NCBI RefSeq assembly: GCF_902713425.1
Contig: NC_081214.1
Location: forward strand, 23,743,208 to 23,807,207
Direction of reading: 5' to 3'
DNA: 64,000 nucleotides
From: Acipenser ruthenus
Taxonomy: Eukaryota > Chordata > Actinopteri > Acipenseriformes > Acipenseridae
Position numbers and translations under genes: made by a program. Below the pieces are notes generated by a model. That model did not search any database and was not told the DNA's origin. It saw only the letters and a list, made by a program, of their open reading frames with translations. Below, one piece after another: positions 48,518 to 60,703 of the stretch. Every line of letters starts with the position of its first letter. Within the stretch, counting starts at the first letter, position 1.

Positions 48518-49375
48518 TCCACAATGTCACCCCCATCTACCGAGAAAGGGGAGGAGCGGGGCAGTTTAGCAGCATTTAATGGGGCAGGATACCCTATGCA
48601 TCACTTCATCAGAGACAGCACTTGATATTTCTACCTCTCAAAAACCAAACACTGTGTAATTCAATTTGCACTCATCCGATCTGCAGTATAAATATTTAAC
48701 TTATATACCTCATTTGCCATCCCACCAGTACCATGCTCACAATACTATATTATTGAATTTGCCGGCTCTCAGCTCCCCTTGGGCCTATACGGTGAACTCC
48801 ACACTGTATTGAATTTGCGGGCTCACAAATTAAAAGTACAGTGCATTACTCGGTTTGACTTTCCAGGTGACACAAGTGTTAAACTCTATTTCCATGTTTG
48901 TATTGCAATTTGTTTTGTTTTAATTAGTTCCCCGAGTTCCCTGCTAAACAGTATGTCCTGCACGCCACATGCATGCATGCAATCTTCAAACATGAGTAAA
49001 CAGAAAACAACATGCACGTGAGCGCCTCAAACATGTTCCTTGGTTCCCATTGGTTAGAGCGGCAAGGCCCGTGACCTGTGATTGGAGAGTGAGGGGAGTG
49101 GGCGTGCCGCGGGCCGCCCCTCACGTTTTATAGAGCATGCAGTTCTGCAGACAGGTCCTTGTAAAACAGAGTCGCGGGATACTTTGGAAAGATAGGAGTG
49201 AACTATTTAGACAGTATTATTAACTGTGTAGGAGGAAAACCGAGGGTAGAGAAAAAATAAGGTGTTTTTGCCTCCCATAAATATTTTTTATCATCTGGGA
49301 AACAAATAACAAAGAACAAAAAAAAAAAACATTCTATTAACGCTATATATTGAGAACGTGCTCTTTTGAATAACC
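48518..49375. promoter_or_regulatory. Shared upstream region of gpr143 and the HSF gene
   Basis: The 858 bases between two divergent start codons. Toward the HSF gene: inverted CCAAT boxes (ATTGG near 49050 and 49080), a GC-rich GGGCGTGCCGCGGGCC block and TTTTATAGAG near 49128, giving a likely start near 49160. An E-box CACGTGA (49015-49021; TCACGTG on the - strand) is of the type bound by MITF/TFE factors, a plausible input for gpr143. No clear nGAAnnTTCnnGAAn heat-shock element was seen. Confidence 0.5.
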
Positions 49376-52300
49376 ATGAAGCAGAATTTAAGTGTACCCG
49401 GATTTCTGAGCAAACTGTGGGCTTTGGTGGAGGATCATTCAACAAATGATCTCATTTGCTGGAGTCGAGTGAGTAGAATATGTTACAGCGGGCTGTATGA
49501 AATGTAATGAAGAAATTCTGCCAGGTGTGTGTGTCATTTGCCGTGCCGTTTGAACTTCCAGCGAAACCAATACGTCTAAACTCGCGATCGAGTACCGAAA
49601 GCAAAAATATCTCTATTCATACGCAGATGCCTGCAGTTTTTATTAGTATGATTTGTGTTAGAACTGCTTTGATACGAGTGGAATACCAACTGCGTCACTA
49701 GAATTCTGGCCGCGCTGAAGCATGATCTGTGGGCGTGGTCGTGCCAGATATGTGCTAGTAGCGAACATTAGAATTATTTATGTTTTAAATTCCCTTGAAT
49801 TATGCAATGCGCGATCTTATAATACCGTAACGTGTATTTACTGCCTTATGGTGATACAGGTAGTGTTTTTTACCATTCATTGTGTACAGTGTTGTAAATG
49901 CGCGAGTGTACGTATTTGTAAATAGAATACAGCGCAGCGATTCCGTGTCGGGCACGTATCAAAATCAGGGAAAAACACGCGTTTCCTTTTGTGATGAAAT
50001 AAAAAAAAAAAATCAAGGTTTTAAAAATGCTTTTTGTTTAAACTGTGAATATGAAAACATGAAGAATTGGTTTGTGAAGAGCAGGCGCGTTTGCGCTAGT
50101 ACTGTGCAATGCGCATCAGGTTTATTATTAGGACAGTCTGCATATATCAATTTAAATGCGCCACCAAACACTGCCTTAAAAAATGAGTGTGTCCAGGACT
50201 AGCTGACCTTCATTGGTCGAGTCTTTTTACCGAGTCCCGCCCCCCAAGAACCTGGATTCTGGATTGGCTGATCCACAGACTGGGGTCTGCTTCGTGTCTT
50301 TCCAGGCTGGGGCTACGTGTGGCACACTTGCATTTCCAAGTATAGACGCACTTGTAAAATAAAGCGCTTGTTTGTTATCACGTAGGCGCTCCTGGGTTTT
50401 ACCACGCACGTATTTAAATAAATCAATCACAGTAGTAAATATTTTACATATAACTACAGTGCATTCATAACAATGAACATTTCATTTGCGATTTAAATCG
50501 TGTGGGCGTGGATGTGTGTTTATAATATCTATTTATCTATCAGGTGTTGCAGCAATTGTCAATTAAAAACCAATCAATCCAATAATTAATCATTAATTGA
50601 AAAATAGCCATATACATTTAAACTTAACGAGGACAATTTTCACCAATAAATTGAACATGTTTTTATAATCAATTGTTAATATATGCATAGTGTAATTATA
50701 CAATACTTGATATATTAAAACCCTTTAAAATACAGCCATATATTCTGCAATACGTTCCAGATCATATTACATAGTTCAATTAAACACAGTTATTCAATAC
50801 AAAAGATTAAAGGACATTAGAACGCAGTTCTCAAGAATTGTTCTAACTAATGTTTGCAGTACTGTGGCAAAGCACACATAATAATGTCAAACGTGGTAAG
50901 GGTAGGACAGCGTGGTTCTCTGCTAGGTGTACACATGAGTGCAGTATTCATCAGACGCCAGGTCCAGTCAGATCTGTCAAGTCAGTCACATGGTGCTGCA
51001 TGAATTCCATGTCTAGGCTCTGCAGTATATTTCCAAGAACAATCTGTTTGAAAAGCATTGCAAGCTGGACCATGTCTCCAAGCTCGCTGTGCTTTGGGCG
51101 CTTGGTTGAAGAACTCGTGTTCATTTCAGCACAGTCTTGCTCTTTGATGCTTTTGATAATAGAAGTACTCCACCGGTGTTTAAAAACCCTCTTGCCATTC
51201 CTGTTTAGGAAGGATCCAACTGATTCCTTCCTTTATTTTCAAACATTTGATTCATTTCCTATATTGTCAATGGAAAAGCAAGCTCTTCCATGGCAGTGAG
51301 ATAGCACAGTTCCCTAATTCATTATTATCCTGTACTGGTCCTCCTTGTGGGGCTGGGTTCCAGTCCAGCTGATTCCTGCCTTTATTTTCAAAGAATTTGT
51401 TTATTTACCTTAGTGTTGAACAAGGCTTCCCTGTGAGAGCTGGCAGTGCAGTGGGCTAATCCCCTGCCTTCTCTCTCTGAAGATGGCATTTCCAATCCAG
51501 CTCCTGGACGTGAGTTCCTGAGGTAAGCAGTGGTGTTGGTTGTAACTGATAATGTTGGTTGTGTTTCCACAGATGGAGGGGAGGATAAAGATCTGACCCC
51601 CCCTGCCAGGGAGGAGAGTACAATAACATTATTGAATGCACACAATAAGAATCATTTTTAAAGACTTGAAGTACTGCCTTCCTCTTTGGTCAGGTAGCAA
51701 CACCCTCACCTTCCACTCTCTTCCCTGGCAGGGGGCCAGGCCCCCCATTCATCTTTGTCCTCCTCCCTCCCTAGGACAGGTCCTCTCCTCCTCCATCTGT
51801 GGAAACACAACCAACATCATTGCTTCTCAGGAACTCCAGGAGCTGGATTTGAACAGGCATTTTCAGGGAGGATAAGCCATGGGATTAGCCCACTGCGGCA
51901 GCAGCTCCCACTGGAAAACCTTATTCCACACCGATTATAAGGTAAATGAACGCGTTCTTTGAAAATAAAGGAAGTGATGCGCTGGATGTGATCCCACTCC
52001 CCCAAGGAAGAACAGTACAGCATGCTCATGAATTAGCCCACTGTGTCATCTCACTGCCGTGGAAGAGCTTGGGGATACATTGTGATATTCAACTTGCTTT
52101 CATTTGTGACTTGAATCCAGTGCTCTACCATCTGAGCTACCCAGAGAACTGCGTAACACTGCTGTAAAATGCCAACTCGATACAGAGTTGTTTTTCAACT
52201 CTCAATATATCTCAGAGCCGCATGCTGTCTGTTTAATAACACCTCTGGTCTATAAAACTCTGCTTTTAAATGGGATTAATCCATTCCATGACCTGCATAC

Positions 52301-53866
52301 TTAAGTCCATTAGTGCTTGCATCAACAGCTTCTAAGCTGGTCTGGTCAAGGCTTCCAAGCGTGTGGGCTCAGACAGTAACCATAGCAACGACCTGTCATG
52401 TGTCACTGTCCATGCTTTTATTATTGGTTCCATTTTCATCATTGTGTTGTTGCTGGTAAAAGTTCCTACAGGAAGTTAGATTTGAATATGTATATGTATT
52501 GAGATTTCTTTGAAGGCAGGCTTCATAGGCAGTGTGATATAATATGCTGATCGGGACATTGAGGCTCTAAAGGCAGTATTATAAATTGTGCTGGTGGGCT
52601 GCGCTCTGTTAAATGGGCCCTGTGGATGATCTGCAGCACACATCAAAGTGATCTGAATTAGCTCCTCGAGGCGTAACCCTTTCATGCATCTTTATATGGG
52701 GACACATGGAAGACCCAAGTGCATGATCCGCATATGAACATGACATTTTTCCAAATTTATTTATTTATTTATTTTTATTGTATTTTTTATAAAGCAATGA
52801 AAACTGAAAATGATATTTGTGTCCAAAACTACTTTTTTCAGCTATTAAATATATATATGTATGTATTTCCTGCATGAAAGGGTTAGTTTCACACAAAGAA
52901 ATGGGCAGACAGCCAGTATTAACAGTGAGCCTATGATCCTGACTTAGGAACACCCTGTATGTAATATATAGATATAATATATAAAGATGTGAGCATGGAG
53001 CTCCATGTTGTATTGCAGTTCTGCTCTAGTGTACTACAGCGTTGTCTCGTGCCCTCCCCCCTCCCTCCCTCTCTCTCTCTCTTCAGAACGGCTCCTGTTT
53101 CCTGGTGTCGAACGAGCTGCGTTTCTCCAAAGAGGTCCTCCCGCTGTACTTCAAACACAACAACATGGCCAGCTTCGTCCGGCAGCTCAACATGTGTACG
53201 TTGCTTAACCTGGAGCCCGTCCTCTTGTTTGAAATCAGCCAGCGAGGCTTTCAAACTCTGTAGGGTACTCCCTTTGGAAACCAGCTGTTGCAGCTCATTG
53301 GGCTTTTCCAGTGAAATACAAAATAATAATAATTGTAAATATAAGAATGGCATATACAGTTAGTAATCATTGCGGTCAGTAATCGCCCTGCTTTGCCTCC
53401 TTTCTGTTGCAGACGGGTTCCACAAAGTGGTTCATGTTGACATGGGGCTGCCCCGGGAGCAGGAGGAGGTCATCGAGTTCCAGCACCCCCACTTCCGCTG
53501 CGGAGAGACCCAGCTGCTGGGGAACATCAGGAGGAAGGTGCGCAGCGCTGTCCAGCTGTGCACACACCGAACCATAACCACACACACACACACAACCAGC
53601 TGTGCACACACCGAACCATAACCACACACACACACAACCAGCTATGCACACACCGAACCATAACCACACACACACACAACCAGCTGTGCACACACAGAAC
53701 CATAAACACACACACACACAACCAGCTGTGCACACACCAAACCATAACCACACACACACACAACCAGCTGTGCACACACCGTGCCATAACCACACACTCA
53801 CACACAACCAGCTGTGCACACACCGAACCATAACCACACACAACCAGCTGTGCACACACCGAACCA

Positions 53867-53901
<35 letters not shown>

Positions 53902-53924
53902 CCAGCTGTGCACACACCGAACCA

Positions 53925-53957
<33 letters not shown>

Positions 53958-54030
53958 CCAGCTGTGCACACACCGAACCACAAACACACACACACACACA
54001 CACACAACCAGCTGTGCACACACCGAACCA

Positions 54031-54063
<33 letters not shown>

Positions 54064-57000
54064 CCAGCTGTGCACACACCGAACCATAAACACACACGAC
54101 CCCAGCTCTACACCAGCTCTGGGATATTTTTCAACTTTAATACAATGTTCTATATAATGGCTTTGATAGCATTTTGAAAATCAGCGAATATCTAAATCAT
54201 GAACGAATATTCGAACATGAAAATTCCATGTTGGTCCCAACACTATTTAAAAATCCTTAGAGTCACTCCAGGTGAGATCCCTCGAGCAAGCTTTCAAATG
54301 ATCCAGTGCATTGTGCTGGTTCCACTGGTATTCATACAACAGAGTGCAGCATGCTGGCTCACTCTCCCCCTCCTCCTCCCCCAGGTATCCATCAGCAGGG
54401 GGGAGGAGGTCAAACTGAAGCAGCAGGAGATGTCCAAAATCCTGCTGGAAGTCATGCAGGTCAAAGGTCGACAGCAAGTGGCTGATTCCAAGCTTCTGGC
54501 CATCAAACAGTAAGTGACTTGGTTAGAGTGGAGGGACTGGGGGTGGAGGGAGGCAGTGTGCCCTAGTGGTTAGAGCGGAGGGACTGGGGGTGGAGGGATG
54601 CAGTGTGCCCTAGTGGTTAGAGCGGAGGGACTGGGGGTGGAGGGAGGCAGTGTGCCCTAGTGGTTAGAGTGGAGGGACTGGGGGTGGAGGGAGGCAGTGT
54701 GCCCTAGTGGTTAGAGCGGAGGGACTGGGGGTGGAGGGAGGCAGTGTGCCCTAGTGGTTAGAGTGGAGGGACTGGGGGTGGAGGGAGGCAGTGTGCCCTA
54801 GTGGTTAGAGGGACTGGGGGTGGAGGGAGGCAGTGTGCCCTAGTGGTTAGAGCGGAGGGACTGGGGGTGGAGGGAGGCAGTGTGTCCTAGTGGTTAGAGC
54901 GGAGGGACTGGGGGTGGAGGGAGGCAGTGTGCCCTAGTGGTTAGAGTGGAGGGACTGGGGGTGGAGGGAGGCAGTGTGTCCTAGTGGTTAGAGTGGAGGG
55001 ACTGGGGGTGGAGGGAGGCAGTGTGCCCTAGTGGTTAGAGCGGAGGGACTGGGGGTGGAGGGAGGCAGTGTGCCCTAGTGGTTAGAGCAGAGTGACTGGG
55101 GGTGGAGGGAGGCAGTGTGCCCTAGTGGTTAGAGTGGAGGGACTGGGGGTGGAGGGAGGCAGTGTGCCCTAGTGGTTAGAGCGGAGGGACTGGGGGTGGA
55201 GGGAGGCAGTGTGTCCTAGTGGTTAGAGTGGAGGGACTGGGGGTGGAGGGAGGCAGTGTGTCCTAGTGGTTAGAGTGGAGGGACTGGGGGTGGAGGGAGG
55301 CAGTGTGCCCTAGTGGTTAGAGCGGAGGGACTGGGGGTGGAGGGAGGCAGTGTGTCCTAGTGGTTAGAGTGGAGGGACTGGGGGTGGAGGGAGGCAGTGT
55401 GCCCTAGTGGTTAGAGCGGAGGGACTGGGGATGGAGGGAGGCAGTGTGCCCTAGTGGTTAGAGCTGAGGGACTGGGGATGGAGGGAGGCAGTGTACCCTA
55501 GTGGTTAGAGTGGAGGGACTGGGTGTGGAGGGAGGCAGTGTGCCCTAGTGGTTAGAGCGGAGGGACTGGGGGTGGAGGGAGGCAGTGTGCCCTAGTGGTT
55601 AGAGCGGAGGGACTGGGTGTGGAGGGAGGCAGTGTGCCCTAGTGGTTAGAGCGGAGGGACTGGGGGTGGAGGGAGGCAGTGTGCCCTAGTGGTTAGAGTG
55701 GAGGGACTGGGGGTGGAGGGAGGCAGTGTGCCCTAGTGGTTAGAGTGGAGGGACTGGGTGTGGAGGGAGGCAGTGTGCCCTAGTGGTTAGAGCGGAGGGA
55801 CTGGGGGTGGAGGGAGGCAGTGTGTCCTAGTGGTTAGAGCGGAGGGACTGGGGGTGGAGGGAGGCAGTGTGCCCTAGTGGTTAGAGTGGAGGGACTGGGG
55901 GTGGAGGGAGGCAGTGTGCCCTAGTGGTTAGAGTGGAGGGACTGGGGGTGGAGGGAGGCAGTGTGCCCTAGTGGTTAGAGCGGAGTGACTGGGGATGGAG
56001 GGAGGCAGTGTGCCCTAGTGGTTAGAGCTGAGGGATATCAGCATAGTGTTTTATTGTTTTCTTTTGTTTTCCCAGAGAGAATGAAACCCTGTGGAATGAA
56101 GTTTCCTCTCTGAGACAGAAGCACCACCAGCAACACAAAATCACTCGCAAGGTGAGGAGCTCGAGGTCGGGGCAGTGTGAGCCTGCACCCTGCCCTGCTC
56201 AATAACGCCTCTGCACCCTGCCCTGCTCAATAACGCCTCTGCACCCTGCCCTGCTCAATAACGTCTCCCTCTCTTCTTTAAACAGATCATTCACTTCATC
56301 GCCAGCATGGTGCAGTCCAAGAGCGTGTCAGGAATCAAAAGGAAGCTGTAAGGATTCCCAGTGTTAAATCACCTCGCACTGCAGTGTATCTGGATAGGGT
56401 TACAGGGGTGATAAACTTTAAACAAAACCTAGAACACAAAGGCAAAGCTAATGTTTTCTTTCGCAGGTGAGTTGGGATGACTCTCAGCGCAGGTCCCTGG
56501 TTCTCTCTCTCTCTCTGTCCTGCAGGCCCTTAATGCACAATAGTTCCGGAATTTACCACTCCAGCCCCAAATACAGCCGTCCAATCAGAATTGAGTCGGA
56601 TCAGGAGCCCTCGGCTATCCAGGGGAACCTGCAGAACAGCAGCGTGTACCCGGGGGGCGTGATCATCTCTGACATCACACACGTGCTGGAGCGGCGGGCA
56701 GTGGGGCCCTGGCAGGGAGATCCCGGGCGCAGCGGGTATGGGGGGCGAGGGGGGGGTGGAGACAGTGGAGGGGAGGGGAGGGGAGGGTTGATTCAGTAAG
56801 GAATCGTTTTATTTCATCGATGAGGAGAAACGATCCCTGGCGGTTGTGCCTCTCTAACCAGGGGGAGCGTCAGAGCCAACATGACGCTCCCTCTAGAATC
56901 CCCCAGTGAAGACCGGCGACTTTGCACAGCCAGGAACTCAGCCTGCACACCCACTGCTTTCTTATTTGCACATGATTAATACACACACATACAGCATAAA

Positions 57001-58462
57001 TACAAAACAGTAGGGTCCTACGAAAGGTGTGTGTCTGTGTTTGTGCGAGCGTGTGCTTCTGTGTGTGGGTCTGAAAGCGCGCTTTGTCTCCGAGCGTGTG
57101 TGTTGATTGATCACTGGTGTGGTTCCCTCTCTCTGCAGAGCCTTCGATGTTAACTGGAGACCCTCTGAGCCGGAGACCCTATTGAAGCAGGAGATTGACC
57201 ACCTGGTGCCCAGTGCTGCCCCCTGCGCCCTCGCCCCCAGTGACCTCTACCACTCCCTGCTGGAGGAGAGCGGCACTGCAGGGCCCGAGGAGGCCTCTAC
57301 AGAATGGTACGGACCGGCCTGGCGCTATACTGCCCACGGGCGTGTTTCTGCATGTCTCTACCGTCGATCCTCAAACAAATAATGCAGATCACCCGAGATT
57401 AACCGGAACAAAGAGTCAGGGATTCCACTGCTGTTACAAGAGAGCTTGAGCTTTCTTATCCTGTTGAACTCCCATTCTGCATCCTCTAGTTAATCCTGTC
57501 GAGTGTGCTGCACTAATGCTTCCCTCTCGCTTCCCTCCCAGGGGGGAGATTGTGGACCACCTAGCCCAGAAGCACTGCTCTCTGTCCAGCTCGCCGCACG
57601 TCAACATGGAGCTGCTGCAGGATGTGAGTGTCTCTGCCCTGTCCTGTGCACGAGTACTGCTCTGGTCAGAGGTATTGCTCTCATTATAACCCTGCCTCTC
57701 CTCTCTCCCCTCACAGCTCTTAGCACCCTGCCCGGGACCCTCCTGTCTGGAAACGGCAAGGCCCTGGGACATGGTGAGCATCTCAATAACAAGAACAACA
57801 GGATGATTCATAAAAACAGGAACGTTATTAATAAGCTGCCCTTGTCCCTCTTTGTCGTTTGTGTACAGAAACGACACAAGATGGCGCGGAAGGAGCCCGG
57901 CTGCTCACAGACACCGGAGGTCAATGGTACGGGTCTCTCAAACAGCTGCTAAATTATTTGATATTGTGGAAAAGCATCCTGATGATTACCTTGCTTACAT
58001 ATACCTGAGCAGGGGTGGTGTTCATCAGTGACGTCACTCTCTCTCTCTCCTCTCTCTCTCTCGCTCTCTCTCTCGCTCTCTGTGTCTCTTTCTCGCTCTC
58101 TCCCCCCTCTGTCTCGCTCTCGCTCTCTGTCTCTCTCCCCCTCTCTCTGTCTTTCTCTCTCCCTCTCTCTCTCTCTCCCTCTCTTGCGCTCTCGCTCTCT
58201 GTCTCCCCCCCCCCCCCCCCCGTCAATTCAAAATTCAAATTCAAAATTCAAAAAATGCTTTATTGGCATGACAAAATGGAATTGAGTTTTGCCAAAGCAA
58301 AACTGTCTCTCGCTCTCTCTCGTAGCAGAGATGGTGCAGTACGAGGAGGACATCCTGCCCTCGCTGCTGGAGCTGGCAGAGGAGGCCTTGGGCGCAGGGT
58401 GCTACCTCGGGGAGCTGCCCCAGGACCCCCTGAGCCACAGGCACCACCTCTCCTGCAGCTAA
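49376..58462 (+). CDS. hsf3: Heat shock transcription factor, HSF3-like
   Basis: DNA-binding activator of stress genes. Twelve in-frame exons: 49376-49468, 53087-53195, 53413-53537, 54385-54509, 56076-56151, 56286-56347, 56526-56735, 57139-57306, 57542-57623, 57717-57773, 57869-57926, 58326-58462; 1302 nt, 433 residues. The DNA-binding domain covers residues 1 to about 109: [14 protein letters not shown], the recognition helix region [18 protein letters not shown] and FQHPHF. The HR-A/B trimerisation coiled coil spans about 120-205 ([28 protein letters not shown]), followed by a KRK-type basic stretch and KYSRPI and IISDIT as in HSF1. The C-terminal part is acidic ([16 protein letters not shown]), like an activation or HR-C region. 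It is shorter than HSF1. HSF family is certain. The HSF3 call rests on position: Hsf3 lies on mouse X and chicken chromosome 4 with these neighbours; HSF2 or HSF4 cannot be excluded. Confidence 0.9.
51270..52080. repeat. Imperfect inverted repeat, arms about 350 bases, in HSF intron 1
   Basis: The left arm (about 51270-51630) contains AAGCTCTTCCATGGCAGTGA, CTTTATTTTCAAAGAA, GCAGTGGGCTAATCCC and CCAATCCAGCTCCTGG. The reverse complement of about 51700-52080 has the same order: AAGCTCTTCCACGGCAGTGA, CTTTATTTTCAAAGAA, GCAGTGGGCTAATCCC and CAAATCCAGCTCCTGG. The arms are probably two opposite copies of one repeat (SINE-like) around a centre near 51665. Confidence 0.75.
52673..52885. mobile_element. 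MITE with TAACCCTTTCATGCA inverted ends
   Basis: 213 bases starting TAACCCTTTCATGCATC and ending CTGCATGAAAGGGTTA, so the ends are perfect inverted repeats for about 15 bases. Two partial relatives lie at 21066-21180 and 40955-41050. It lies in HSF intron 1. Confidence 0.6.
53540..54105. repeat. (CA)n-based minisatellite in HSF intron 3
   Basis: ACCAGCTGTGCACACACCGA followed by ACCATAA or ACCACAAA and a (CA)n run of variable length, about 12 copies. It starts directly at the donor of exon 53413-53537. Open frames on both strands are artefacts. Confidence 0.95.
54521..56035. repeat. 47-bp minisatellite filling HSF intron 4, about 32 copies
   Basis: The unit is GGTTAGAGCGGAGGGACTGG plus GGGTGGAGGGAGGCAGTGTG plus CCCTAGT, period 47. 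The array covers 1515 of the 1566 bases of the intron: 11 bases separate it from the 5' splice site and 40 from the 3' splice site. GGCAGTGTG..CTAGTGGTTAGAGC resembles the tRNA-derived head of the SINE at 47500-47735. Confidence 0.97.
58035..58220. repeat. (CT)n-rich tract in the last HSF intron
   Basis: CTCTCTCG-type repeats ending in a poly-C run, about 185 bases, located 100 bases before the final exon. Confidence 0.95.
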
Positions 58463-59224
58463 ACACCCAGCCAGGAGAGCGTGGGGAGACCCGGGGCTGA
58501 GCCCTCTGCACCCTGAGAGCACTGCTAGAGGACTTGCTTCTGCTCCGTGGAAGGGGAGAAGCAGAACTGTTCTATTGTGGAGACCTCGATTCACATCTTG
58601 TGAGCAGGGCTGGGCTCAATTCAGCCTTTTAATCACTTCCAGTTCCTTTTGAAAATACATTCCCAATTCCTTTGTATCAATTCCAATTCCAAGTAAGGAC
58701 CGGGAATGGGAATTGGAGAATTAATTTTAAATGGAATTGGAATTTTTATTATTATTTCTTCATTGTTTTGTTATTAATCAGTTTTATCAGGATATTGTTG
58801 ACTGGGAATAGACCCTGTAATTAACAATGTGTGCAGTTCGGGGTTAGGGCTGTGTGTTTTTACTGGGTATGAGTGCACATTAGCTCCATCTTGTGGACAG
58901 TCGTTATAATGCAGTCTCACTGCAGCAGTGCAAAGAGCTTCATGTGGTAATACAGCCTGAAGAACAGTAACCGCACACATCAAACTGGTTATCCTGGGAT
59001 ACTCTTAAACAATGTGCTTGATAAATAAACACTCAAATAACCTCTAATGGTCTTCACAGTTTGACACAATTCAGACAGAAAAAATAAACATTAAATGGGA
59101 CAGAAAACTACGAGCCAGAATATTGTAGGTTGTGAACAGCTTCGTTTCACAGATCGCTGAGCTGCATTGTGTTAGGAATGTATGGGCCTGCGGTTCTGAA
59201 GCACAAGAAGTGGTGACAGGCAGC

Positions 59225-59262
<38 letters not shown>

Positions 59263-60686
59263 ATTCTTGAGAATTAACAAAGACTAATTTTTATAAAGGT
59301 ATATACATATAAATATAAACACATGTTTTTTTTTTTTCTCAGTATGGGCTGAGGGTTACTTATATTACATGTTTCTTGCAGTAAAGAATGATTCTGTTTT
59401 TTATAAGTCTGTGTTTATGGGGAAGTGAATAGTTAAGGTAATTTCAGCGCTGTCTCTCTCACCTGACAGGTGTGCGGAGAGACACCTAGGGGCAATGCGG
59501 GGAGTTTTTGGTTCACCTGGTGACCTACATTTTAACCAAGATGGGTGTCATCAGAGAACGTGAAAGTTCAAATGATTACCGTCGATTTGCTAACGAATCT
59601 AGTTTTCTTATTGTATGACTTGAGTGCTCTTATAAACAACAAAGGTGAAAGAAACTGCCCCGCCTGATGAGCAGACAAGGGAATGGTAGTGAGTGTGTGT
59701 CAGAGAAACTCTGCATTCAGCATGTCATCGCCGTCCCCTCAAGCGACTGCGAACCACAAAGAGCACTTCGAAATAATTCAGTTTGTCAGTCAAAAAAAAA
59801 AAAAAAGTTTGAATTCTGAAGGCTGTGATGTAATGTTGAAAGTGTTCACGTTTCGGCTATGTTTCATACTGTGTAAATGCATTTTTATGATATAAAATAT
59901 ATATATGTAAGTGGTCTTGGGTCTAGGACAGTTCTTGTGATGTGTGCTTATTGTGTTAAACCTGCTGGGATTGATATTTCATTTCATACCCCCTTACCGA
60001 TGACGGGCCAGTCTAATGCTAGAATTCACCATCTTACTCTAACCTTAACTGTAACATAAATATCAAGAAAAAAAGGGGTTTCAAATCCTTCAGAAGAAAA
60101 AGGGTTTAGGTGTTCTCCGATTGAGAGGTGATCTGGCAAATGAGATCATGAGAGGAGAGGGGAGGTGTGACACACACACACACACACACACGCACGCACA
60201 CATGGCAGAGGCAGGGAGATCGCTAAGCGGCAAGCCCAGACTGCCTGAAACAGTTGCAGCGCTCTCACTACCCAGGGGCTGTGCGCTCCTCCAGCTCCAC
60301 AGGCTTGCTTTGTTTTGTTACTGCAGCTGTGGGACTCCGGCCGTCTCGCCAGGACTCCCTTGGTAAGGAGACGAGCCTCTCGATGCGTCACAGTGGAGGC
60401 TTCTTCAGTAAAAGGCTTTAACTTGCTGGCTGAAGATGGTTTCCAGCAAACCTGGATTTCAGTCTGTGACTCGTGTTCTGGATTTTGCGGATGGTGTTAC
60501 CATACAGCAGGCATTTATTGGGCTCTTCAGCAACAGCTTGAGAGTCTTTTACACTGCAGAGCTGAAAGAGTAAACACTGAGCAAGAGACTCCACTTCCAA
60601 GTTTCAATCCAAATACGGAAAGCAGCCGGGAGACACCTGAAAGGAAACTATAATTACTGGAGCACAAACTGCGACCCGCGGGAGCT
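58463..60686. other. HSF 3'UTR and intergenic stretch
   Basis: It holds a probable polyadenylation signal for the HSF gene (AATAAA at 59024-59029), a poly-A run near 59231-59260 and a short (CA)n at about 60170-60193. 60200-60686 may be 5'UTR of the small ORF that follows. No further coding exon is supported. Confidence 0.5.
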
Positions 60687-60703
60687 ATGACTGGAGCCTG
60701 ACC

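Noticed and set aside
52108-52146. tRNA gene on the - strand (GGGTAGCTCAGATGGTAGAG then GGATTCAAGTC)
   Set aside because: A-box and B-box-like sequences are only about 10 bases apart, and no anticodon arm or acceptor stem can be formed. It is more likely part of a tRNA-derived repeat.
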